DNA of 64,000 nucleotides, taken from NCBI GenBank assembly GCA_963921195.1, contig OY992538.1:84815904-84879903 (forward strand), given 5' to 3'. The notes under the pieces are model-generated. The model worked only from the letters and a program-made list of their open reading frames with translations. It did not search any database and was not told the origin of the DNA. The first letter of the stretch is position 1. Each line of letters opens with the position of its first letter. This document shows positions 45,977-58,407 of this stretch, piece after piece. Source of the stretch: Pegoplata infirma. Its lineage: Eukaryota > Arthropoda > Insecta > Diptera > Anthomyiidae. The position numbers and the translations under genes are program-made.

Positions 45977-48699
45977 TTTTAACACCAGAACGAGACCTTA
46001 TACACTTGAAAGTAGAGCCCCTCTGGAGTAAAACTGCATTTACAGTTTTTCATTCGGTGATCATTAGTCCTTTTTAGAGGACTTTAAAGTTTTGAAGGAC
46101 ATTTAAAGTAAAAAAAAAAAAAAATATATTTCTACTTATCCTACGATACTGAGATAAAAAGCAAATGAAAGAGGAAAGCTTCCTCAATTTTTTAAACATG
46201 TTCGTTTTCAGGTTAAAAGGATATCAATAAGGTCCTTTCAAAACTTTGTCCTTTAATATCCTTGAGAATTTCCAGCCATTTCTTCCGGAAAAAATATATG
46301 TTAAGGACATTGATATGCACTAACACATTGTTAAATTTCATCCTTCTCACTTTGTTAGTTTAGTGTAAAAAAAAATAAGTTTTTATATATAACTGAAAAT
46401 ATATTTTTTTGTTTACACATAGCCTCCCAAATATTAACCAATTTTCTTGGAAAAAATCTAACACATGAATAAATGGATATACATGTGAAACTGGACCCTC
46501 CATGGAGTAAAAGTACGTTCATAGTTTTTTATTCGGTGATCCGGTCTCCTTTAAATACCATGTACAATGTTAACCAAAGTGAGAGATTTAAAAAAACAAA
46601 TGAATTTGTTTCTTTGGGTTAATAACACCGCTCTACAAATCTGAGGTTTGTCGCTGCGTTTTGGATGAAACCAAAAAAAGTTGATAGGGTTTGGTGTTCC
46701 GATTCCAAAACGGTCACACAAATTTTTCTATCACGTCACAATTTGGAGAAAATCGCGGTTAAAGTGTAAAAAAATGTCCATTTTGACCATTTTTGAACGT
46801 CTATAAAATAAGATCCTGACATGCAAATGACTTGGTATCTAAGTAGCTCATTCGAAAGTGTGAAATTTTGTCTTTTAGACAAGATCAAATCTTCTTGGAA
46901 TTTAATTTTCTAAAATGGTAAAAAAATCATTAACCACAAGTGCTTTAAATCTAAAATTTACGTATGAATTTGTATGGAAATTTGTTAAAAAACACTGTGT
47001 AAATAAACTAAATATTGAAAAAAAGGAAGGTTTTTTGCTAATGATTTTTTTACCATTTTAGAAAATTAAATTTTTAGAACATTTTATCTTATCTTTAAGA
47101 GAAAATTACAGGCTTTCGAACGAGCTTGATACCAACTCATTTGCATGTCAGGATATTATTTTATAAGCTTTTAAAAAGGGTAAAAAATGCACTTTTTCGG
47201 CCCTTTAACCGCGAATTACTCAAAATCCTGATGTGATAGACAAATTAGCGCGACAGACAGCATTCAAATCACCAACCAGAATCCAATACGCATTTTCTTG
47301 TTGAGCTGTGTAATTTATGTTTTTTTTTGTTTGGTTTAGTTTTTAGATTTTAAATTTTTTTTAATAGTTTTATTAACAATCTAATGGATTGTCTTTATAA
47401 TTTTGTTAACTAATATTAAAATGCATCATTTGAAGTCTATATGTAAATAAATCGTATAAAAAACACGTGTTTACTTATTTGTACTTTTACTTATGCAAGT
47501 ATATGCTATATGTATGACAATTGCTGTGTTTTTCAATAAGTGGATTTATTTTCGGATTAATCTTATTTAGTTCAAAATAAATAAATTAAAATGCCAAAAC
47601 AAATTTGGAATATTTTTTTCCATAATCTACGATAAATAAGCAATTATTATCCTAAAAAATAATAAAAAAATCTGGAAACTTAAAAAAGTTATAAATAAAT
47701 CAAAATAAATCCAAATAAATTTTAGGATTTAATAAATCCGTTTTGGATTAATTTTGTTTTATTTATAACTTTTCTCATTTTCCAAATTTGTTCATTATTT
47801 TTTTCGGATTATAATTGCAAATTTATTGTAGGTTACGGAAAAAAATATTCCAAATTAGTTTTAGTATGTTAAAATATATTTTTTTAAGCAAAACAAGATT
47901 AATCAGAAAATAAATCCACTTATTGAAAAACACAGCAAATATATTTTTTTAACTCTTGCTTTAAACAACAACCTAAAATTAAGGCAAAGCCGAAAAACTT
48001 CCTCTGAAATTCTTGAGTTTGACTTTATATCACCATTTCCGCAACAAACTAATAGAAGTAATTTTAAAAAGTTTTTTAATTTTATATGTCATTTGTAACT
48101 TAAAAGTTTATTTAAAAGGAGACCGGATCACCGAATAAGAAACTGTGAACTTACTTTTACTCCATGCAGGGTCCAGTTTCACATGTATATCCATTTATTC
48201 ATGTGTTACATTTTTTTTCCAAGAAAATGGGTTAATATTTGGGAGGCTATGTGTAAATAAAAAATATATTTTCAGTTATATATAAAAACTTATTTTTTTT
48301 TTACACTAAACTAACAAAGTGAGAAGGATGAAATTTAACAATGTGTTAGTGCATATCAATGTCCTTAACATATATTTTTTCCGGAAGAAATGGCTGGAAA
48401 TTCTCAAGGATATTAAAGGACAAAGTTTTGAAAGGACCTTATTGATATCCTTTTAACCTGATATGACAAAACGAACATGTTTAAAAAATTGAGGAAGCTT
48501 TCCTCTTTCATTTGCTTTTTATCTCAGTATCGTAGGATAAGTAGAAATATTTTTTTTTTTTTTTTTACTTTAAATGTCCTTCAAAACTTTAAAGTCCTCT
48601 AAAAAGGACAAATGATCACCGAATGAAAAACTGTAAATGCAGTTTTACTCCAGAGGAGCTCTACTTTCAAGTGTATATGGTCTCGTTCTGGTGTTAAAA
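45977..48699. mobile_element. 2.7-kb palindrome with highly similar ~600-bp arms
   Basis: The left arm from TTTAACACCAGAACGAGACC (about 45,978) to about 46,560 is repeated inverted at 48,118-48,699 with very few differences. The shared blocks include CACTTGAAAGTAGAGC, CTTATCCTACGATACTGAGA and GTTAAGGACATTGATATGCA. A second, more diverged inverted pair lies inside (46,680-46,885 and 47,098-47,260, sharing CATGCAAATGA/TCATTTGCATG). No target duplication or transposase is evident. The similar arms suggest a young or gene-converted palindrome. Confidence 0.75.
47521..47938. mobile_element. 418-bp MITE, TTGCTGTGTTTTTCAATAAG
   Basis: Perfect terminal inverted repeats of about 27 bp run from TTGCTGTGTTTTTCAATAAG to its complement ending CACAGCAA. 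The interior is AT-rich and partly self-complementary. It lies inside the 45977-48699 palindrome. The target duplication is not clear. Confidence 0.8.
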
Positions 48700-49103
48700 G
48701 TAGTGTTGTACGGTGATATAACACTCACGTGTTTTTAGTAATTTTATGTTTCTCAGGGAACAAACACACTTTATTATGACTCCAAAAATTTTGAAATTAT
48801 GGTTCCAAATATTTAACTTTTGTTTATGTATAAAAGTGGTTCATCCAAACGAGACTAAAAAATCGGAGTACATTTAGAATCTTAATCGAAAAATTTTCAA
48901 ATTAAATACTTGCTGCATTAGAGTGGTATTTTTTCTTTAACTTTTGATTCCAAGTGTATGGGCAGATTTTAATTCTAGTGGACCTAAAAAATATGTGGTA
49001 CAAATTCAGGCGCGGACCCACGGGGGGGGGGGAAAGGAAATTTCCCTCCTAAACCGAAATCAAAAGAAAAAAGGAAAAAAGAAAAAAAAGAAAAACAGAA
49101 AAA
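48700..49103. other. Unassigned stretch with CTCCAAA motifs
   Basis: GTGGTTCATCCAAACGAGAC at 48,836 resembles 5,677-5,696 (GTGGTTCATCCAAAAGAG), so this is probably a fragment of the CCCAGC/TAGACTCCAAA family. It includes a 12-base G run at 49,021 and a purine-rich tract at 49,055-49,105. Confidence 0.45.
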
Positions 49104-50716
49104 AACAAGTGGGAGTAGAGTTTCTGTTTCGGTTAAAACCGTAACCGAAACCGCGGTTATTGAAGCCAAAAACCGAACCCGAAACCGACCAATATATTTT
49201 CGGTTATCCGATTTTTAATAATATAATACATTTTTTATATTTTTTTTTGCATTAAGAAAAATTAATTTAAATTAACAACTATACATACATATTTTATATG
49301 TTTTTCGGTAAAAAATTTTAATTATTAACTTTTGCATAAGCGAAATTTCACTGCTACGCAGTCACTTAAACATTTTAATGTTACAGTGACTGTACGATTC
49401 ATATTATATTCACATTTAGAATAACTATTCAAAAAAGCGAGTGGCTATAATTAAGCAGCTAGCATTTTGACTCGCAATTTTTAATTAGGGAAAGTAAGGC
49501 ACTTTTTTTTTTTTCATAATAACTGAAATTTAGTGTCAAGTTTTCCCTTTTAATCAAAATGAGTGTAAAAAAATTATTTGCCGCTTTTTTGTTATCAATA
49601 TAGCAAAAAGGGTTTGAGATTAAAAATGGGAAAATTTTAGCATAACTTTGAACGGGCAAGCACTATATGTAGGCGATATATAACTGTCAATATTCATGAA
49701 AACAACGAAAACTTTTCCAATTTTGGGTTCAGACTTAGTTTTGGTTTACGCAATTCGAAAAAAAACAACAAACTAGTGGAGACAAATTTTAGAAATTTTA
49801 AGTTTCAGATAACTTATTGTAAGATTGTTTGTCTCAATAAAAAATACGGTTTATAATGGCAAATTTAAAATCTTTTTAATTTAAAAGTTTTGCTTTTCTA
49901 TTGAGAAAACTTAAGTGTTTATATCCAGTTGAAGAATTATCCAGTTCTGAAGTTAAGAAACCACTGGATCTTTGGAAGATGAACTGAATTCTTCTGTTTA
50001 AAAGACATAAGAGGAAGCTAAACCGAAATGGGGATTAAAACTGAATTCAATTCTAATAAAAAACTATTTTAAAATGAAGTTTTTCCACCGGAATACAATT
50101 TTTACTGATAACCGAAAATAACCGAAACCGATCGGTTATTAAATTTTTTATAACCGTAACCGCGGTTACTAAATTTATCGGTTATTCAGAAACTCTAAGT
50201 GGGAGTGTTAAATTCGGCTATGCCGAATCTTTCATACCCTCCAACACGTTAAAAAAAAGGGTATTTTTTTTGGGGGGGGGGGGTGTTACGTAGGCGGGAG
50301 ACAACCTTCCGGGATCCAACTGCAAGACTTTGAACTTCTTTTGACATAAAAATGTTTCGATTGCTAAGCAAAAGTACAAAAAAAAACGTATAAAAAATGG
50401 CTTTTTTTAGAGGTTTGTTTAGTTCTTGAAAGGGGAACTTTTTTCCCCCTGATCCGATTTGGCCCATGTTCGAACCTAACCAGTCCAGTACTATGAGACA
50501 TATTCGTGCCATATTTCAGGAGTCTAGCTCTTTTACTTTGGACTGTATCGTGTCTTCCACAGACGGACAGACGGAGGGACATCGCTAGAATGTCTTAGAA
50601 TGGATCACTGATCAATAATATATCTACTTTATGGGGTCCTAGACCGATATTTCGATGCGTTACACACGGAATGACAAAGTGAGTATACCCCCATACTGTG
50701 GTTGGAGGGTATAAAA
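49104..50716 (+). mobile_element. DINE-like element split by a hAT MITE
   Basis: The 5' AACAAGTGGGAG is interrupted and resumes at 50,198 with AGTGGGAGTGTTAAATTC, a TTCGGCTATGCCGAA hairpin and ATACCCTCCAACACG. Next come TTTAGTTCTTGAAAGGGGAA, TGGACTGTATCGTGTCTTCC, a short GACG tract and ATCGCTAGAATGTCTTAGAA. The 3' hairpin is TATACCCCCATACTGTGGTT/GGAGGGTATA. A G11 run lies at about 50,270. It is non-coding. Confidence 0.85.
49116..50197. mobile_element. hAT-type MITE, TSD AGTGGGAG
   Basis: Ends TAGAGTTTCTGTTTCGGTTA and CGGTTATTCAGAAACTCTA are inverted. AGTGGGAG flanks both sides (49108-49115, 50198-50205). Subterminal AACCGAAACCG motifs are repeated near both ends. A 66-codon minus-strand ORF inside has no hAT motif. 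It is non-autonomous and sits close to the 5' end of a DINE-like element. Confidence 0.9.
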
Positions 50717-52147
50717 AGAAAAAGAGGAAGGAAAAGAAAGGAGAGAGAAAAAATAAGGTGAAAAGGAAAATGAAATAATCTGAGAATTTTTTCTGTGAAA
50801 AACTCTTAAGACGTTTTTTACTATTTTTGTAAAGGAAAAATGTAGCGTACTCTTAGAATTTTCTTTATGAAAAAATTTGAGAATTTTCCTATTGGAATAA
50901 TCTGAAAATTTTTATAGAAAAATCTAAAAATTTTTCTATATGATAAATCTGAGAATTTACTGAAGGAAAAATCTTAGAATTTTTTTTTAGAAAAAAATCT
51001 AATAATTCTTCTTTGGAAAAAATCTGTGAAAAAGATGGGTAAAAAGGAAAGAAATGGAAGATGAGAATTCTTCTCTATGGAAAATGTCCAAGAATCTCAA
51101 AATTTTTCTATAGGAAAAATGATTTTGAATCTTGGAATTTTTTATAGGAAAAAAGTCTTGGAATCTTTATATTTTTCAATAAAAATTTAAAAATTTATTA
51201 GAATCTGAGACTTTTTCTAAAAAAAAAAAAAAAAAATACAATACAATACAAAAAAAAAATGCAAATTCTTTTATAGGAACAATATTTTGGAATCTCTGAT
51301 TTTTTCTGTTTAAAAAATGTCTCAGAATGCAAAACTTTTTTTTTTAAAGAAAAACGTCACAGATTCTGAGATAATGTCTCAGAATCTGTGATTATTTCTG
51401 TTTAAAAGATGTCTTAGAAGACTTTTTACTAGCAAAATCTGGACCTTTTCTGTATAAAAAAATTCTTAGAATCTTTCAGGATAAATGTCTCAGAATTTCT
51501 CAGTTTTTATTTAGAAAAAATGTTTTAGAGTCTGGGACTTTTTTTTATAGAAAAAATGCCTTAGATTACTAAGACTTTAGGGAAAAGTATTCCGGAATCT
51601 GAGAAAATTTCTTAGATTGTGAAATTTTTTCTATTTGAAAAATGTTTCAGAATCTAAGACTTTTTCTGTAGGAAAATGTCTGAGAATCAGATTCTGACAC
51701 TTTTTCTATAGGAGAAGTGTCTTAGAATCTTAGGCTTTTTTGTAGGAAACACTTTTTCTGCAGAAAAACAGAATAGAAATAAAATTTCGAAACCTAAGAA
51801 ATTTCTATATAAAAAAACTCACCAAATCGGAGAAAAAAAATCTGTACGAATAATTTTTCGGAAAATATAAATTTTTTGGTGGGAAAATTGCAAAAGTATC
51901 TGTGAATTTTTATATAAAAGTGTATCAGAATCTAAAAATTTTTATATAGCAAGAATTTTAAATTCTAAAGGCTTTTCTGTAGCATAATGCCTCAGAACAT
52001 TAAAATATTTCTTTTGGGATAATGTGTCATAAAATGTCTCTTTAAGCAAATGACTCAGAAAAATTTCAAAATCAGTAAACTTTTTTTGAAATCTGACATA
52101 TTTTCTATTGGAAAAATAATTCAGAATCTGGGTCTTTTGCAATTAAA
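50717..52147. repeat. Degenerate minisatellite, ~40-45-bp unit
   Basis: About 30 diverged units built on TCTCAGAATCTGAGACTTTT followed by TCTATAGGAAAAAATG. The unit length drifts because of indels in A and T runs. The same motif (CCTGAGAATTTCTTAAGGAG) continues after the DINE-like element at 52,148-52,892, so that element was inserted into the array. It is non-coding. Confidence 0.7.
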
Positions 52148-52892
52148 AACAAGTAAGAAAATTATAGTCGGTCAAGACCGACCATATAATACCCTACAAC
52201 AGAGCTTCCCGGAAAAAATGTCCCGGAATATGGGTCCAATGGACCGATTAGATCTATATTTTGTCAAATCTTTAATAAGTGTAAAAAACACTCACAAATC
52301 AAATTTGAGTGAAATAGGCTTCTATTTGTTGACAATAAACCGCTTTAACTGAATATCGGGCGAAATTTTTACATGGGGCCTAAGTCCAAAACTGGTCCGA
52401 TGATAATCAGATTTTATAAGGTTATTAAAGTACGCGTTTAACATACACAAAAAAAAATTGTAATTAAATATTTTCTATTTTCATGAAATTTGAGAGATTT
52501 ATGTGAAAATCGGGAAGGTGGTTAGTATGGGGGCTACAAGAACAACTGGTCCGATTTCTTTAAAATTCGGAATGGAGATTGGTAGAGACAAAACAAGTTT
52601 ACTTGCCCAATTTCGAAAAGATACCTATTATAATTCGACCTGTATCGTGTTTACACCGTTTACATGGACAGACAGACGGACGGACGGACGGACGGACGGA
52701 CGGACGGACAGACGGACGGACGGACGGACAGACGGACGGACGGACGGACGGACATCGCTAAATCGACTCAAAAAGTGATTCTGAGTCGATCGGTATACTT
52801 AAATGTGGGTCTAGGACCAATATTTCGTATAGTTACAAACATCAGCACAAACTCATTATACCCTGTACCACAGTGTGGTGTAGGGTATAAAA
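52148..52892 (+). mobile_element. DINE-like element, GGTCAAGACCGA subfamily, full length
   Basis: It starts AACAAGTAAGAAAATTATAG with the hairpin TCGGTCAAGACCGA. The interior has AATATCGGGCGAAATTTTTA, CAAGTTTACTTGCCCAATTT and a (GGAC/AGAC)n tract at 52,668-52,752. The 3' end is the stem-loop TATACCCTGTACCACAGTGT/GTAGGGTATA. Three overlapping ORFs across the tract encode only TDGR/TDRQ-like repeats and are not genes. Confidence 0.85.
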
Positions 52893-53630
52893 AGGACCTG
52901 AGAATTTCTTAAGGAGACATTTTCCAAATTTAAAAAATTTTCTTAAGTTTTTATACCTTTTCTATAGGAATTACAAAATTTTAAAATCGGTCGAACGGTT
53001 TTCGATATATCGCTATTTTAAATTTGCCAAAATTGCCAGTTTTTTCCTACGTTCAAGCAATTTAAAAAAAAAAAAAATTCAAAATGTCTTTCCCTCTAAT
53101 CTTTCATAGAGCTTAAGACAATCTTTTATTTAAACTTAATTTGGGCCAAATCCGATTTCTTTATCGTGTAGCGCCCTTCGATTAAAGTTTTTCTCTTTTA
53201 CAAAATTTTCACCAAAAAATCTAAATTTTGATCGAAGGTTGACGTTGGTTAAAATAGTCTGATTTGGCTCAAATTAAGTTTAAATGAAAGCTTCTCTCCA
53301 GCTCTATAAAATAGTTAATGGAAACAAAACTTTTTGATTTTTTTTTTTAAATTTCTTAAGAGTAGGATAAAGCCGGCATTTTCGGAAATTTTTTGACAAA
53401 TTTGAAATGGCGATAATTCGAAAACTGCTCAACCGATTTCAAGTATTTTTTGATATTCTTATTCAGCATGCCAAAATTAATAGGAATAATGCATCGCGAG
53501 AATTTTTTAAAAATTCAAAATTTTGGTTGAAATTTTCCAAAAATGCAAAACTTTGATTGGAGGGCGCCACGGGATAAAATGATCCGTCAAGGATAAGAAA
53601 TTTCGAGTTTTTTTTTAAATTTCTAAAACG
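52893..53630. repeat. Foldback repeat region
   Basis: The block 52,960-53,040 (AAATCGGTCGAACGGTTTTCG) is inverted at 53,373-53,462 (CGAAAACTGCTCAACCGATT). The flanking GCTTAAGACAATC...GGGCCAAATCCGATTT (53,110-53,160) pairs with 53,255-53,320. The centre is near 53,215. A further diverged unit follows at 53,400-53,600 and again after 54,498. No coding capacity is seen. Confidence 0.6.
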
Positions 53631-53632
53631 TA

Positions 53633-54086
53633 CACAGAAAATAAAATCGTCAAATTTAAATCAACAAACATCGATTGTAATTTGAGTGTGCTGTGGCTTA
53701 GTGGTTAGCGCGTTGGACTACTAGCCAGCAAGCCTGGGTTCGATTCCCGGCTCAGACAGAACAACATTTTTTCAGATATTTATTAGTTTCTATTTATAAC
53801 TAATATCTATCGCAGCACCCTCCTTCGTTGATAAATAGCACTAAAACGTCAACGAAGTAAAATAATAAAATAATGGCTATTAAAACACAGCTTCAAAAAT
53901 AATTCGCCAGATCAATAACAGATGGCGATGCAACAACTGTACTCAAAATTATCAACACGCGCAATTACAGTGTTGCCATACTGAAGCCCTTCTATCTTTC
54001 AAATCTTTCATCTCTCTTCTATCCCCTTTCCGAAAGAAACATCACGGTTACATTAGTAATTGATAGGCAGCATTGCCTGAGTGTGG

Positions 54087-54121
<35 letters not shown>

Positions 54122-54496
54122 CAAACATGATATCAACCAAACATTTAGTAAAAACGGCCGCCAGTTTTTCCATAATACAAAATTTCGACTTTGTTTTCAA
54201 CTAAGTCAAGTGATTTAATTTCAAAATTATTTTATCATGTCAACAAATAGTTTTTGTGTTTGTAGAATTTCTTTGTTGAAAAAAAAATTAAGATTTTGTA
54301 CGTTTGTCAAAACAAATTATAATTTTAGAGAACTATTACATACTCGTTTATCAATTTTTTTAAATTTTTTTTTCAACAATCAATATTTATAAATGTTAGT
54401 TGACATCACAAATTTCCGTATAGGAGCACTTTCAGTGAAAAAGTTAATTGTATTCACAAATATGGGGGTCAATATAACAATTCGTTTTTTTCTGTG
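53633..54496. mobile_element. CACAGAAAA-ended TA element containing a tRNA-like segment
   Basis: Ends CACAGAAAATAAAATC and CGTTTTTTTCTGTG are inverted and flanked by TA (53631-53632, 54497-54498). The terminus is shared with 7127-9230 and 25558-26129. The interior includes a tRNA-like stretch (53,687-53,758) and a long A/T tract at 54,088-54,122. It is non-coding. Confidence 0.75.
53687..53758 (+). other. tRNA-like sequence (SINE head or tRNA pseudogene)
   Basis: An A-box-like TGGCTTAGTGG (53,694) and a perfect B box GGTTCGATTCC (53,737) stand at tRNA spacing. A T-arm of five pairs (CTGGG/CCCGG around TTCGATT) and an anticodon stem GTTGG/CCAGC with an 8-base loop can be drawn. The acceptor stem does not pair: the seven bases before the A box cannot match CTCAGAC. 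This argues against a working tRNA and for a tRNA-derived repeat or pol III promoter remnant. Confidence 0.6.
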
Positions 54497-54498
54497 TA

Positions 54499-54719
54499 GA
54501 AAAACCCCGTAATTTTTTGCAAATTTAAAATTGAGATATCTTTAAAACCGTTTGACTGATTTTATAACTTTTTCGTGTTCAACGCATCAAAATTATTAAG
54601 AATGATGTGTCGTAAAACACAGTTTTTTTATTTTTTTTTTCCATCGATATTTTTTTTCATAAAAAAAAAATTTTGTTTAAATTTTTTTTTTCAATTTTTA
54701 CAGAAAAAAAAATACTTCT
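54499..54719. other. Unassigned AT-rich stretch
   Basis: A diverged further unit of the foldback repeat seen at 53,400-53,600 (ACCGTTTGACTGATTTTATA), then long T and A runs. Confidence 0.4.
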
Positions 54720-57016
54720 TATACCCTCCAACTACAGTATGGGGGTATACTCACTTTGTCATTCCGTGTGTAACGCATCGAAATATCGGTCGGGGACCCC
54801 ATAAAGTATATGGGGCATTCCACGTGAAATCGGACACTTTGAAAAACTTTTTTTTTAGATTTTCCCAATTTGTTTACAGTTTTTAGTACCCTTCGAAAAC
54901 TCCTTCGTGGTAAATTTTCAGATTTTTTTGATGACCCGTTCAAAAGATATCGAATTTTTAAAAATTGGTAGTTTGTTCCTTTACTCAAACTTCTTTTAAT
55001 CATAACTTCTTCAATAATGGTCCAAATTTCAAATTTTTTTTTTCAAAATTTTTGTTTTTTTACGTACTTTCTAAAAAAAAAATCCCAAAAAATTCCTAAA
55101 AGCGCTCTAGTATGCGATTTTTAAGTTTTAAAATTTAAATCTCATTTTTGAAAATGTTTGTACTCTTCGATTTTTTTGAAATTTTTTTGTGTAAAACTTC
55201 TATCAATTCTACAAATTTTTTGCCCAGGAAGATCATGGGATAACGATTATTACTATTTTTTAAAATTTTTTGAAAAAATTTTATTGTAATTTTCCAATCT
55301 TAAAATCATTTCTACTGCTCCAATGGTGCGTCATAGAGGGGTCCTTTATAAGACCGACCCCCATTAATTTTTACGTCTTAACATTTCTTTGGAACAAACT
55401 AATACCCTATCTCCAATTTCTAAGGGGGCTCCCACACAAAACGACATTTTTTAAAATTTGTTCCAACCGCTCTAACTGCCCTAATAGTGCCCTTAGAGTA
55501 ACAAAATGTATGACCGACCCACAATATTTTTTTAGTCCAAACATTTTCTCTGAACACACCTACCCTCTATCTTTAACTGTTAAGGCGGTCCCCATACAAT
55601 TTTCTTTATTTTTTGTAAATTTGTTTTATTTAATCAGCTTCTACCGGTCCAATGGTGCGTCCGAAAGGGGTCATTAGTGAGACCGACCCTCATTTATTTT
55701 TACCCTACAACATTTTTTCAAAACATACCTACGCCCTATCTCCAATCCCTTAGTAGGCTGCCATACAAAATTACATTCTTATAAAATTTCCCCCAACTGT
55801 TATTTGTATGGGAGCCTACTTAGGGAGTGGAGATAGGGCGTAGGTATGTTTTGAAAAAATGTTGTAGGGTAAAAATAAATGGGGGTCGGTCTCAGTAATG
55901 ACCCCTCTTGGACGCACCATTGGACCGGTAGAAGCTGATTAAATAAAACAAATTAACAAAAAATAAAAAAAATTGTATGAGGACCGCCTTAACAGTTAAA
56001 GATAGAGGGTAGGTGTGTTCAGAGAAAATGTTTGGAATAAAAAAATATTGTGGGTCGGTCATACATTTTGTTGCTCTAAGGGCACTATTAGGGCAGTTAG
56101 AGCGGTTGGAACAAATTTTAAAAAATGTCGTTTTGTGTGGGAGCCCCCTTAGAAATTGGAGATAGGGTAATAGTTTGTTCCAAAGAAATGTTAAGACGTA
56201 AAAATTAATGGGGGTCGGTCTTATAAAGGACCCCTCTATGACGCACCATTGGAGCAGTAGAAATGATTTTAAGATTGAAAAATTTCAATAAAATTTTTTC
56301 AAAAAATTTTAAAAAATAGTAATAATCGTTATCCCACAATCTTCCTGGGCAAAAAATTTGTAGAATTGATAGAAGTTTTACACAAAAAAATTTCAAGAAA
56401 ATTAAAGAGTACAAACATTTTCAAAAATGAGATTTAAATTTTAAAACTTAAAAATCGCATACTAGAGCGCTTTTAAGAATTTTTTGGGATTTTTTTTTAG
56501 ATAGTACGTAAAAAAACAAAAATTTTGAAAAAAAAAATTGAAATTTGGACCATTATTGAAGAAGTTATGATTAATAGAAGTTTGAGTAAGGGAACAAACT
56601 ACCAATTTTTAAAAATTCGATATCTTTTGAACGGGTCATCAAAAAAATCTGAAAATTTACCACGAAGGAGTTTTCGAAGGGTACTAAAAACTGTAAACAA
56701 ATGGGAAAATCTAAAAAAAAAGTTTTTCAAAGTGTCCGATTTCACATGGAATGCCCCATATATATTATTGATCAGTGATCGATTCTAAGACATTCTAGCG
56801 ATGTCCGTCCGTCAGTCTGTCTGTCTGTCCGTCCATCTGTATTTAACACGATGCAGTCCAAAATAAAAGAGCTAGACCCCTCAAGTTTGGCACAAATATG
56901 TCTTACGTTCCTAGGCAGGTTAAGTTCGGAAATTGGCCAAATCGGATCAGGGGAAAAAAGTTCCCCTTTGAAGAACTAAACCAACCTCTAAAAAAATACA
57001 CTTTTTTACATGTTTT
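54720..57016 (-). mobile_element. DINE-like element split by a palindrome
   Basis: At the left is the hairpin TATACCCTCCAACTACAGTA/GGGGGTATA, then CATTCCGTGTGTAACGC and CGGGGACCCCATAAAGTA. After the insertion (54811-56758) it resumes TATATTATTGATCAGTGATC, a GTCC/GTCT tract at 56,802-56,838, then AACACGATGCAGTCCAAAAT and GTTAAGTTCGG. The minus-strand 5' end is missing, and another copy begins at 57,017. Confidence 0.85.
54811..56758. mobile_element. 1.95-kb palindromic TA element, TGGGGCATTCC subfamily 3
   Basis: It starts TGGGGCATTCCACGTGAAAT and ends ATTTCACATGGAATGCCCCA, flanked by TA (54809-54810, 56759-56760). The neighbouring DINE at 57,097 carries the unoccupied TATATATA site, proving a 2-bp TA duplication. 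Each arm holds three diverged units (left arm at about 55,310, 55,490 and 55,650) with CCAATGGTGCGTC, GACCGACCC and CCCTATCTCCAAT. The centre is near 55,785. The arms are very similar, and ORFs in them are mirror copies without known motifs. Confidence 0.9.
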
Positions 57017-58207
<1,191 letters not shown>

Positions 58208-58407
58208 NNNNNNNNNNNNNNNNNNNNNNNNNNNNNNNNNNNNNNNNNNNNNNNNNNNNNNNNNNNNNNNNNNNNNNNNNNNNNNNNNNNNNNNNNNNNN
58301 NNNNNNNNNNNNNNNNNNNNNNNNNNNNNNNNNNNNNNNNNNNNNNNNNNNNNNNNNNNNNNNNNNNNNNNNNNNNNNNNNNNNNNNNNNNNNNNNNNNN
58401 NNNNNNN
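58208..58407. other. Assembly gap (200 N)
   Basis: Exactly 200 undetermined bases. They hide the junction between the DINE-like element and the C-terminus and 3' end of the R1-like LINE. A round 200 suggests a gap of unknown true size. Confidence 0.98.

Noticed and set aside
53687..53758. Functional tRNA gene
   Set aside because: The acceptor stem does not pair and the anticodon loop has eight bases; treated as tRNA-like only.
54719..56788. Mirror ORFs of 94 and 87 codons in the palindrome arms
   Set aside because: The same sequence is read from both arms of an inverted repeat; no domain, and the frames extend into the flanking DINE.
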